Of a stretch of DNA of 64,000 nucleotides, positions 57,418 through 64,000 are shown one piece after another. A program made the position numbers and the translations under genes. This stretch comes from Pararobbsia alpina_A (GTDB lineage Bacteria > Pseudomonadota > Gammaproteobacteria > Burkholderiales > Burkholderiaceae): contig NZ_OZ221289.1 of the NCBI RefSeq assembly GCF_965118125.1, positions 310,001 to 374,000 on the forward strand, written 5' to 3'. Under the pieces are notes generated by a model that saw only the letters and a list, made by a program, of their open reading frames with translations, was not told where the DNA came from and searched no databases. Within the stretch, counting starts at the first letter, position 1. The number at the start of each line of letters is the position of its first letter.

Positions 57418-57681
57418 TCACGCGAAGTCGGATGCTCCGAGCACGAGCCGATGTCCGTCGGTCGGCGCTGTCTTATTGTTCAGCGCGCGAACAATACGAG
57501 GCTGGTTCAGTCTAAACGCGAGGAGCATCTGCTCACTGCTCTGATGCGAGGCACCTAGCTGCTCGCATGCGGCTTCGAACGACAGGGTGCACGCGACGTA
57601 ACCTCTATCGACGCCGTATGCTGAGAAGAGCACCCCTTCAGTCTGAGAGTAGATGGGGTTCGTCAGTGTGAGGTCTGCCAT
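57418..57681 (-). CDS. DUF1488-type small protein
   Basis: 87-aa protein with the layout of DUF1488 (LTLTNPIYSQTEGVLFSAYGVDRGYVACTLSFEAACEQLGA, then SSEQMLLAFRLNQPRIVRALNNK and the ending LVLGASDF). The family is common in Burkholderiales and has no known function. It overlaps the preceding gene by 44 nt and so is coupled to it. No signal peptide or membrane segment. The family assignment is from remembered pattern and is moderate. Confidence 0.65.
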   Translation of the reverse strand: MADLTLTNPIYSQTEGVLFSAYGVDRGYVACTLSFEAACEQLGASHQSSEQMLLAFRLNQPRIVRALNNKTAPTDGHRLVLGASDFA

Positions 57682-57991
57682 ATCTTCCCCGAGTGTCTGC
57701 TGCGCCCCCTAAACCGAGAAAGTCGGTCGGCGGCGCAACGTTGAACCAAGGCGTCAGGCCTTGGGCAGTATGCGTGTTCACGAGTCGCAAAATTCTCGAG
57801 CCGTCTTCGAACACTAGGCATTCAAACTCGAGAGCGTGGTCGAGGGTCGCGTCCGGCCTTTCAAACACTCCGTGCTCCATCGTGAAGTTTAGCCGTCCCT
57901 CTTTTAGGAGCTGAAGTGCGCCTTCCCCAGCGTCGCCATTGGGGTCCCATCGATTCATCAAGGTCGCTGCAATCTCGGCGTCGTGCACCAT
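57638..57991 (-). CDS. Hypothetical protein, pair with DUF1488-type gene
   Basis: 117-aa protein of no recognised family, read from the ATG at 57991 (MVHDAEIAATLMNRWDPNGDAGEG). The segment ALQLLKEGRLNFTMEHGVFERPDATLDHALEFECLVFEDGSRILRLVN predicts a small alpha/beta domain. The C-terminal 30 residues (GGAADTRGRYGRPHTDEPH) are Gly/Arg-rich and overlap the next gene. An upstream in-frame ATG at 58021 is possible but has no SD. Its strand and overlap suggest an operon with the DUF1488-type gene. Confidence 0.5.
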   Translation of the reverse strand: MVHDAEIAATLMNRWDPNGDAGEGALQLLKEGRLNFTMEHGVFERPDATLDHALEFECLVFEDGSRILRLVNTHTAQGLTPWFNVAPPTDFLGLGGAADTRGRYGRPHTDEPHLLSD

Positions 57992-58666
57992 ATCTCGCCT
58001 CCTGAAACGCGTGCTGCCCACCTGTTGGCTGCGCGTGATCTAGGGTATCAGAATTGGTGCAATGCAATATCGCCGGTTACCCCAGTATCGGGAAACCACC
58101 GTCGCCTCGCGGGGCGGGTCGCTTCACCGTTCGCCGCGGAGCCTGGCTTTCGGCCTTCTTGCGGTGAATTGCTCTGCGCGGGGCCGTCCGCTGCGGGCCA
58201 CTGTATAGGCCCGTACATTCGCGTTACTCTGCGGGCCGGTATCGCCGATGCAGAGACCCCAACAGCGCGGCTTATCGCTAATGGATCGCTGCGCGCCCAC
58301 GGCGCGTAACGTAGTCGTCGAGGGCTCGCCGAAAGATGTGAACACCCATCTGACGCATCAATTTTGGGCGACGCGATAACGCAGCCCCGAAACCCCGTCG
58401 TCGTGTTGGCGGGGAGGAGATTGGTCAGAACCAGGGGCGATGCTCTCGCGCAGTACGCTGACGCGTGCGACGATTGGGTCCGTTCACAATCTAGCATCCA
58501 CAAATGCCCCAGATCGACATCCGGACGCGATTCAGAGGCGTCACTTTAGGTCAGGTCCTCGCAAAGGATTTTCGTCACGCGCGGTGGGTCCGATAGCAGT
58601 CATTGCTCGTTCGAACTCGACTGACCGCAAACGGCCAATTGTGTTGGAAAACGTGACCTTAGGCGA
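57992..58666. other. Intergenic, no gene supported
   Basis: The 675 nt carry several overlapping frames on both strands, the longest 151 codons on the minus strand (58048-58503), all with arginine/serine/proline-rich translations typical of non-coding GC-rich DNA. I see no RNA gene or repeat. Confidence 0.45.
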
Positions 58667-59860
58667 TCACACGATCTCGAGTTCGGGGAAATCCCTCGTC
58701 TGACCTGACGCTTCCGTGACCACCCGGTTCCTTCCCGCGCGCTTTGCCGCATAGAGCAGGTGATCGGCCCGTGCCAGCCACTGCTCGACCTCCTCGCCAG
58801 CTCGATACCGGGCAATCCCGGCACTCGTCGTCACGCACAGCGTAGAGGCGATTTGATCGAAGCGTGAAGACTCCAGCACGGTGCGCAAGCGCTCGGCAAT
58901 CTGATACGCGATTCTGTCGTCAACGCCTTGCAGCAGAAACACAAATTCCTCGCCGCCGATGCGGGCCACCACGTCGCTCTCGCGCACTGCGGCGAGCAGG
59001 ATTGCGGCGAACCGGCGCAGCACTGCGTCGCCGGCCGCATGCCCGTAACGGTCGTTGATGGATTTGAAGTTGTCGATGTCGAAGGCGATCAGCGCGAGCG
59101 GATAGCTTTTCTTGTCCGCGACGCGTCGGCGTGCCAGACGTTCGAATGCGCGCCGGTTGAACGTTTCGGTGAGGGGGTCGAGATCGTGTTCGAGCGTCAG
59201 CCTGTCAATCACGTCCGACATCGCGGCGGCCAGCAGGACGAGCCCTAACACAGCGCCCATCAGGGCGAGCGACAACTGCAGCATGACCCAGAAGATGGTC
59301 TGCCCGAACGGCGCGGTGCCATGAGGCAGCGGTTGCAACGTAGTGAGCGGCGTTCTGACGAAGAAACTGGCGCCGAAGACCAACAGCACCCAGAGAAGAA
59401 CGCGGTTAACGGCGCGCCCATTGCAGTGTTTCCTGAAACGGAGTCCGGTCAGCATCATCAACGCCCCGGCGCCGAAATTCAAGATGTAGACGCGCACGAG
59501 CAAGTTCGACGTCTCGAAGGAGAAGTAATATATGCCGCCCAGCGCCAGCGCGAACATCAACGCATGCGTCGCGGGCCGCAAGTGAAGCCCTGCCCTGCGT
59601 AGAACGCCTTCAGCCAACAGCTGAATACTTGACATATAAAATGTTGCTGATATAAGCGCGTTCAATCGCCATTCATCCGGCAGGTGACAGATCTGCACTG
59701 CTGAGCCGAGCGCAAAAGCAACAAATGAAGCGGCGAGAAAACGCAGATAGCGCAGCCGCCTATCGTAGATCCATGCACAGGTAAAACCGAGCGAAAAGAC
59801 TGACGTGATACCTGGGATGATCAGTTGAACGAGTTGATTGGGTGTTATCTGGGTAGGCAT
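58667..59860 (-). CDS. Membrane-bound diguanylate cyclase (GGDEF)
   Basis: 397-aa enzyme making cyclic di-GMP from two GTP. About seven membrane helices fill residues 10-215 with no known ligand domain (LIIPGITSVFSLGFTCAWI, ALMFALALGGIYYF, VLLWVLLVFGASFFV). The GGDEF domain follows: HDLDPLTETFNRRAFERL, FDIDNFKSINDRYGHAAGDAVLRR and the active site GGEEF near 315. RESD, five residues before GGEEF, is a canonical RxxD inhibitory site, so feedback control is expected. It stands alone, flanked by long gaps. Confidence 0.95.
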   Translation of the reverse strand: MPTQITPNQLVQLIIPGITSVFSLGFTCAWIYDRRLRYLRFLAASFVAFALGSAVQICHLPDEWRLNALISATFYMSSIQLLAEGVLRRAGLHLRPATHALMFALALGGIYYFSFETSNLLVRVYILNFGAGALMMLTGLRFRKHCNGRAVNRVLLWVLLVFGASFFVRTPLTTLQPLPHGTAPFGQTIFWVMLQLSLALMGAVLGLVLLAAAMSDVIDRLTLEHDLDPLTETFNRRAFERLARRRVADKKSYPLALIAFDIDNFKSINDRYGHAAGDAVLRRFAAILLAAVRESDVVARIGGEEFVFLLQGVDDRIAYQIAERLRTVLESSRFDQIASTLCVTTSAGIARYRAGEEVEQWLARADHLLYAAKRAGRNRVVTEASGQTRDFPELEIV

Positions 59861-60323
59861 GTGGCTCGTCGTCCGCTGCCGGCTACGAAATCACCGGGCT
59901 TGTGGAGTGGCGGTTTCTCGGGCGCGTACCGTCAACTATCGTCTGCGACTGGCTCAAAAATGGAGGAGCGCCGATATGGTCGGAGGATTGTACGCCCGGT
60001 GAGCGAGCCCTCGAGCAATGCCCGGGTGCCAAACCCAGCCCTGAGTTCCAAGCTTGTTGCGAGCAGGCCTGCTAGCGATTCTTTTGTCGTCGGCGAATGT
60101 ACTTTATTGCTCGACTACCCCGGCGGTTGGCCGTCGCACCCTAATTCCACCGGCTTTTGTCGACCCTAAGCGGACTCCCAGTGCCGCCCAAAGGTGCCAT
60201 TCGACCTCGGCTTGAATATGCAAAACAACGCATCAGACCGACGTCAGCGGGTAAGCGTGTCGCGAACACCGTTTCGTCGGGCGAATTCAAGAACACGACG
60301 ATGTGCTCGTCTCGAAGCAGTTT
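59861..60323. other. Intergenic, nothing recognised
   Basis: The 463 nt upstream of the GGDEF gene and downstream of the VOC gene contain no frame with recognisable similarity and no palindrome that I could find; the GGDEF promoter must lie here. Confidence 0.45.
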
Positions 60324-60674
60324 TCAACCGTGGAGGCCGAAGCAGTTTCCCCAAGGGTCGCGCAGCATGCACATTTGTTTGTGGTCTTCGACCTGCATCG
60401 GTCCACGATAGAGACTTGCCCCCGCGCGCATGAAGCGCTCTTTTCCTTCGTCGAAGTCGTCCACGCTCCAATAGACCACGGACCCAGCCGCTCCGGATGT
60501 CACCTTTGCATACGCCGGAACAATCTCCAACCTGACACCGCTGACGTCGAGATACTCGAACGAGAGTTCCTCGATCTGCCGTCTTTCGGCCGGCTTGAAC
60601 GCGAGCGCGTACCAATCCAGCGCCGCTTTCACATCGGGTACGTATATAAGAACGGAACAGATTGATGAGGTCAT
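60324..60674 (-). CDS. Glyoxalase/bleomycin-resistance-like (VOC) protein
   Basis: 116-aa single VOC domain. SVLIYVPDVKAALDWYALAFKPAERRQI opens the first unit and VVYWSVDDFDEGKERFMRAGASLYRGPMQVEDHKQMCMLRDPWGNCFGLHG the second; DPWGN is the conserved C-terminal turn. Metal-binding His/Glu are at the expected places. Function could be detoxification or binding of a small drug-like compound; nothing in the context decides. Start at 60674 fits the family length. Flanked by non-coding DNA on both sides. Confidence 0.88.
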   Translation of the reverse strand: MTSSICSVLIYVPDVKAALDWYALAFKPAERRQIEELSFEYLDVSGVRLEIVPAYAKVTSGAAGSVVYWSVDDFDEGKERFMRAGASLYRGPMQVEDHKQMCMLRDPWGNCFGLHG

Positions 60675-60731
60675 AGTTTGTTAGGGTTAGTCACGCTGGG
60701 GAGCGCCATTTGCTAAAGCCCGTGTCTCATC

Positions 60732-60820
60732 TCAGCACGCCGAGGTTCATTCGAAGCCGTTCGGCCACGACCCACGGCATCAGTTCGTCGACGCGGTAGC
60801 CCATGCAGCCGCCAACGGCG
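60732..60820 (-). mobile_element. Possible IS66-type transposase tail
   Basis: The minus-strand translation YRVDELMPWVVAERLR ending in a stop at 60732 resembles the KRIDELLPWNW end of IS66 transposases. Only about 20 residues are comparable, so this is weak. Confidence 0.25.
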
Positions 60821-60853
60821 CGCCGTTCAGGATGACCGTGATGCGACCGTAAA

Positions 60854-61453
60854 TTGACGAGAATTGCCCTATGCACTTCTTGCGATCTCCGTTCTGCGCC
60901 TCTACCGTCGCATCATCACGGTGGCTTCGAATCGCGCGGGCATGCGCCTCGCTACTTTAAGCCGGAAGAGCCGGATATACCCTTAAAAAACGCTATTCAG
61001 CGAGATCTTCAACTATGTGAGCAATGGAACTCAGGGTTTCACTCGCTTCACGTGCCGCCGCGCATTCTGGCTGTCGACCACCACCACGAGACGCTCGATG
61101 TCGTAGCCACTGTGCTTACGCTTCGAGGGTATTGGGTTGCAGTCGCGTCGGACGGCGCTTCGGCAATTTCTGCTTCGAAGCATTGCGAGCCGGACCTCTT
61201 GCTCTTAGACATCACGCTGCGGGACATGAGTGGCGTGACCGTGCTCCAGACAGTTCGAGGCTTGGGACTGACATCGGCAGCAGTTGCTCTAACAGCACTT
61301 GCGTTCGAGACCGATAAACGTACCGATCGAGATGCAGGATTCGATGCAGTGTGTGCGAAACCCGCCGACGTCGAGCACTTGCTACGGATCCTGCGAAATC
61401 TTGTAGCTCCGAGATTGGGCCTGGCGGCTTTCCACGGGCCTCACGTGTCCTGA
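60854..61453 (+). CDS. Single-domain response regulator, atypical
   Basis: 199-aa protein by the longest frame. Residues about 68-185 form a receiver domain: PRILAVDHHHETLDVVATVLTLRGYWVAVASDGASAI, phospho-acceptor Asp in LLLLDITLRDMSG, Thr in VALTAL and the conserved Lys in CAKPADVEHL. The acidic pair before the acceptor is reduced to D-H (VDHHHE), so Mg binding may be altered. The first 65 residues show no domain. Only TTG/GTG starts exist; a GTG near 61,050 just before the domain is an alternative. No kinase gene is adjacent. Output by protein-protein contact is inferred. Confidence 0.72.
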   Translation: MTRIALCTSCDLRSAPLPSHHHGGFESRGHAPRYFKPEEPDIPLKNAIQRDLQLCEQWNSGFHSLHVPPRILAVDHHHETLDVVATVLTLRGYWVAVASDGASAISASKHCEPDLLLLDITLRDMSGVTVLQTVRGLGLTSAAVALTALAFETDKRTDRDAGFDAVCAKPADVEHLLRILRNLVAPRLGLAAFHGPHVS

Positions 61454-61540
61454 TTTCGCTCAGCGACTTTCCTGCTGACGGTCTCTCGACTGGGAGAAGC
61501 GTGTTTCGGCGATGGGTCAGGAGCATGAGCCTTACTCAGC

Positions 61541-62212
61541 TCAGCGTGCCATCAACGCAATCGGAGACGTTGAAAAGCACGCATAGGGAGCCGCAGGACC
61601 GGGATAAACCGCCAGGCAGCCTGCAGAACGTAAATCGGCTTCAGTAAACCCGCCGCACAGGACTCCGATACAGTTCAGACCGGCTTTGATCGCGGCTTGC
61701 GCGTCGTACGGCGTATCGCCTACAGCAAGCGTGTCCGCGCCACGAAGCTGCAGTTTCGCAAGCACCGCCTGGAAAATGTCGGGCGCGGGTTTGGACTTCT
61801 CCGCGTCGGACGATGAACTGATCACATCCACCAGATTCGCCACGCCGGCAATCTCGAGATACGTTCTGACTTCGTCTTCCTTCGCTGACGACGCGACCGC
61901 AACCGTCAGCCCGATATCCCTGACGCACTCGAGCAACTGCGCCACGGCCGAAAATGGCCGCACGCAACTCAGATAGGTCGACTTGAACAATTGAGCGCGC
62001 CATTGCTCGAGCGTCTCTCCGTGATCCGACATCTGCTGTTGAGACAAAAACGCTGGCAGCAACTGGTCACCGCCCTTGCCTATCTGGCTGCGCGCTTGCT
62101 CGAACGTGACCGCGTGTCCGAAATGCCTGAACGCCTCGTGCCAGGCCAGTGCATGAAGGTCCACTGAGTCGACCAGCGTACCGTCGATGTCGAAAATCAC
62201 CGCGTGAATCAT
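61541..62212 (-). CDS. HAD family hydrolase, beta-phosphoglucomutase/phosphatase-like
   Basis: 223-aa haloacid-dehalogenase-type phosphatase. Motif I is FDIDGTLVDS (nucleophile Asp8 and Asp10), motif II VAVASSAKEDE, motif III Lys in SKPAPDIF and motif IV VGDTPYDAQAA. The helical cap is of the phosphoglycolate phosphatase/beta-phosphoglucomutase type. It removes phosphate from a small metabolite. The ATG at 62212 starts the first strand; upstream in-frame codons show no similarity. The C-terminal residues (YPGPAAPYACFSTSPIALMAR) may be slightly altered. It follows the DUF4326 gene on the same strand. Confidence 0.9.
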   Translation of the reverse strand: MIHAVIFDIDGTLVDSVDLHALAWHEAFRHFGHAVTFEQARSQIGKGGDQLLPAFLSQQQMSDHGETLEQWRAQLFKSTYLSCVRPFSAVAQLLECVRDIGLTVAVASSAKEDEVRTYLEIAGVANLVDVISSSSDAEKSKPAPDIFQAVLAKLQLRGADTLAVGDTPYDAQAAIKAGLNCIGVLCGGFTEADLRSAGCLAVYPGPAAPYACFSTSPIALMAR

Positions 62213-62292
62213 ATTTCGGCACTCCAAGGATAGACTGCCGAGCGATGCAAGTGATGTTCCCGGCCCTTTTTCAAGTTCTATCGCCGCGACGC

Positions 62293-62610
62293 TCAATCGT
62301 TGCCAATACGTAGCAGCTCACTCGCATGGCAGTGGTCGTCTTCGCCCTCGGTTGGTAAAGGGCACCAACACGCAAGGTTTTTACCGCGCAATTCCGAGCG
62401 TGCGGTCGCAATCAGATCTTCATTCGCATGCGCGAATTCCCTATACAACGCCCAGGCTTCCCGCCGACTCTCGATCGTGCGGTTCGGGATGGTGGGATGT
62501 GTTTTTCCGACTACGAATGGATTTCCCCATTTCGTCGAGCGATCTACTTTGACAGTACTCGCAGGCATCCGCCATCCCTTCGCCCGCATCAGTTGAACAC
62601 GTTCAACCAT
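62293..62610 (-). CDS. DUF4326 domain protein
   Basis: 105-aa protein with the DUF4326 pattern: VQLMRAKGWRMPASTVKVDRSTKWGNPF, then AWALYREFAHAN and LRGKNLACWCPLPTEGEDDHCHASELLRI. The conserved Cys-Trp-Cys, Cys and His residues suggest metal binding or a nucleic-acid-related role; the family is found in phages and bacteria and has no established function. Its start at 62610 overlaps the preceding gene end (62603) by 8 nt, so the two are coupled. Confidence 0.85.
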   Translation of the reverse strand: MVERVQLMRAKGWRMPASTVKVDRSTKWGNPFVVGKTHPTIPNRTIESRREAWALYREFAHANEDLIATARSELRGKNLACWCPLPTEGEDDHCHASELLRIGND

Positions 62611-62911
62611 TAACGTCCTTTGGTTCCCCGTCGTTCTCGGTCCAGCTACCTGGCTCTACATCCGGATTTAGGTGATCGTGCGCCGGCTCGTAAGGTCCAA
62701 GTTCGGGGTGGGCCTTGCCCTCAGGAATCAACGACGCATCCATGCTTCCGGGCTCACGTTGAGACACCTTCCCATCACCTGCAACGCGGACATCACCGTG
62801 CCCTAACGCTTGTCGGCGCTTATCCGCCCTCTCAACAGGGTCGCCAGGTTCACTGTCCTTGGTGGAATTGCCACGCTGCTGATCGTGCATGGGCTTCGAG
62901 GGCTCGGTCAT
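62603..62911 (-). CDS. Hydrophilic disordered protein
   Basis: 102-aa protein of no known family, almost without hydrophobic residues (SKPMHDQQRGNSTKDSEPGDPVERADKRRQ, later EGKAHPELGPYEPAHDHLNPD). It resembles the small hydrophilic stress-type proteins often found near catalase or general stress genes, but I cannot name it. The ATG at 62911 has AAAGGGAGA upstream, a good SD. Coupled by overlap to the DUF4326 gene. Function unknown. Confidence 0.65.
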   Translation of the reverse strand: MTEPSKPMHDQQRGNSTKDSEPGDPVERADKRRQALGHGDVRVAGDGKVSQREPGSMDASLIPEGKAHPELGPYEPAHDHLNPDVEPGSWTENDGEPKDVNG

Positions 62912-62955
62912 CGGTCTCCCTTTCGTTCAGTTGGTGGGCGCTGCCGGGTGGTCCA

Positions 62956-63190
62956 CTAGGGTGAGAGCGCTACTTTCATCCATCCCGGCTCGCGCAAGTC
63001 AAACGTCTTGTACGCCGAAATCACGTCGGTCAGCGGCTCTCGCTTGCTTAGCACGGCCAGAGGGTCGACTGAGCCATTGCGAACCTTTTCAGCAAGAAGC
63101 GGCAATATTGCTTGATGGTTGCAGTTCCCATATTGACTGACAGGTTCTTGTTCATCGCTTCGCCGACGATCGCCGCGACGAAGCTTGCGA
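62956..63190 (-). pseudogene. C-terminal fragment of a zinc alcohol dehydrogenase, frameshifted
   Basis: Minus-strand translation gives MNKNLSVNMG in one frame and NCNHQAILPLLAEKVRNG, SVDPLAVLSKREPLTDVI and REPGWMKVALSP in the next, ending at the stop 62956-62958. Together they match the last 70 residues of glutathione-independent Zn-ADHs (NMGNCNH motif). One A appears to be missing within ATGGGAAC. The other 300 residues are absent. A relic only. Confidence 0.7.
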
Positions 63191-63200
63191 ACGTGCGCGC

Positions 63201-64000
63201 CTAAGAGTTGCGCTGCGCGTCGGTAATCTCCGGTGCGATCGACGCGTGGTTGACGATCGCCACCATGGCAACTCCGCCGATCGTGTTGCCCAGGAGCGTT
63301 GGCAAGAGAAAGGCAACCAGGTATCCGAAGACATCAGCCCCTCCTGTCAAGATCGCGTAGACCGCCTCGGCAGATCCGGCAACGACGTGCGCCAGATGAG
63401 CGGCACCCACGGTGTAGGTGACCAGCAGGATCGTGAGAAGGCGAGCCGATCGGGCACTTGGCAAAAGCCAGACCATCAACGCGATCAACCAGCCCGCGAA
63501 CACACCTCGAAGCAGCGTGACTCCAAATGTGCCGGAGTACGGCGCTCGAGAAAGCGACGAGGGCGCTTCGCTGATTTCAGGCGAGAACACCCCCTTGAAT
63601 TGCAGCAGCCCTGCAAAGATGGCCGTACCCACCAGATTGCTGAGGAGCACGATGATCTATAGACGCACTGCCTTGGCGAGTGTCGCTATATCCCTGCGAA
63701 CAAGGACCGGCAATACCGCTGTCAGTGTGCTTTCAGTGAACAGTTGTTGCCGGCCCAAGATCACGAACGCAAAGCCAACGGTATAGCCGAAACTGGATAT
63801 CAGATGCCGCCAGCTCGAAGAGGCCAGTGCTGCCTCGATGACGGCCTGCATCAGAAACGAAAAGCCCATCGATATCCCCGCCGCCAGGCCCGACCACATC
63901 AGCGCGGCGGCGGTGCGCGCCATGGCCACTTCGCCTTCTTCCCGGACGACTTCATGGACAACGAGCGGATGCGGCGTCGAGTGGTCCGCCGCTTGTTCTC
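63201..64000 (-). pseudogene. Formate/nitrite transporter family protein, interrupted by amber codon, 5' end outside window
   Basis: YfdC-like FNT-family membrane protein. From the window edge: HPLVVHEVVREEGEVAMART, SGLAAGISMGFSFLMQAVIE, SFGYTVGFAFVILGRQQLFTE (the family signature) and VLPVLVRRDIATLAKAVRL. Then TAG (63657-63659), and in the same frame IIVLLSNLVGTAIFAGLLQF, LRGVFAGWLIALMVWLL, GSAEAVYAILTGG and TIGGVAMVAIVNH to the stop at 63201. Relatives have Trp at the stop position, so TGG changed to TAG. Six helices would form if read through. Probably inactive, or a sequence error. Confidence 0.8.

Noticed and set aside
57302..57420. Upstream frame LSDLLARGGASSGINR-stop-ELKNL as the HTH of the TetR fragment
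   Set aside because: It is interrupted by TAG and does not match a TetR HTH; resemblance to another winged-helix type is too short to rely on.
58048..58503. 151-codon minus-strand frame in the gap before the GGDEF gene
   Set aside because: No recognisable domain, skewed composition and no SD; treated as non-coding.
1..64000. tRNA, rRNA, tmRNA, riboswitch or replication-origin sequences
   Set aside because: None seen on reading; small structured RNAs could be missed without covariance models.

Overview
This GC-rich window most resembles a chromosome or megaplasmid of a Burkholderiales bacterium (Burkholderia, Paraburkholderia or Caballeronia type). That assignment is inferred from gene content, from codon use strongly biased to G/C at third positions, and from neighbour sets such as the cox/cytochrome c block; no rRNA or tRNA is present to confirm it.

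The first half (1-28,888) is intact and dense and reads as a respiratory and stress-metabolism block. It holds two homologous short-chain dehydrogenases, a zinc formaldehyde-dehydrogenase-type enzyme, an acyl-CoA-dehydrogenase-like/NodS-like methyltransferase/glycosyltransferase set, small secreted or hydrophilic proteins, a YdeP/FdhF-type molybdoenzyme, and a Rieske-FAD reductase. A cytochrome c oxidase operon (ctaC-ctaD-ctaE, a small membrane protein, a triheme cytochrome c) follows. Next is a long run with a ThDP enzyme, an enolase-superfamily enzyme, a membrane protein and a GMC dehydrogenase with its subunit 3, then an operon of Gfo/Idh/MocA oxidoreductase, a duplicated-domain protein, an SDR and a GH15 glucanase. 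The most striking observation is that all 13 apparent transcription-unit heads in this half have a GG-N10-GC (-24/-12, sigma-54-like) element in the right orientation 32-148 nt upstream of the start codon; eight of them carry a perfect TTGC half. The half therefore looks like one RpoN-type regulon.

The second half (28,853-64,000) is accessory in character. It is a patchwork of single oxidoreductases, each beside its own MarR, TetR, HxlR or GlxA-type regulator, with several palindromic operators that can be read directly. Two 32-bp operators of identical design, each fused to an identical TTGACA-N19-TATACT promoter, lie 12 kb apart (42.4 and 54.4 kb) and point to one MarR protein controlling both a SnoaL-like gene and an SDR. 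Two ACC-N8-GGT operators (39.3 and 40.6 kb) link a TetR gene to a bicupin gene and an SDR. Other members are an IorAB-type molybdenum hydroxylase with its cytochrome c, a DJ-1/PfpI protein, DctA, and a diguanylate cyclase.

A visibly AT-rich island (about 35.6-38.4 kb) carries a 5'-truncated ABC exporter whose transmembrane part resembles the microcin J25 exporter McjD, plus an AAA ATPase. It is flanked on the left by transposase relics. Decay is common in this half: an AraC gene with a one-base deletion and an IS1182-type truncation, a truncated NmrA-like gene, a tautomerase with an internal amber codon, an SDR with a 3' frameshift, a zinc-ADH tail fragment, and a formate/nitrite-transporter-family gene with a probable Trp-to-amber change at the right edge. 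Single-base lesions could also be assembly errors, so each is reported separately.
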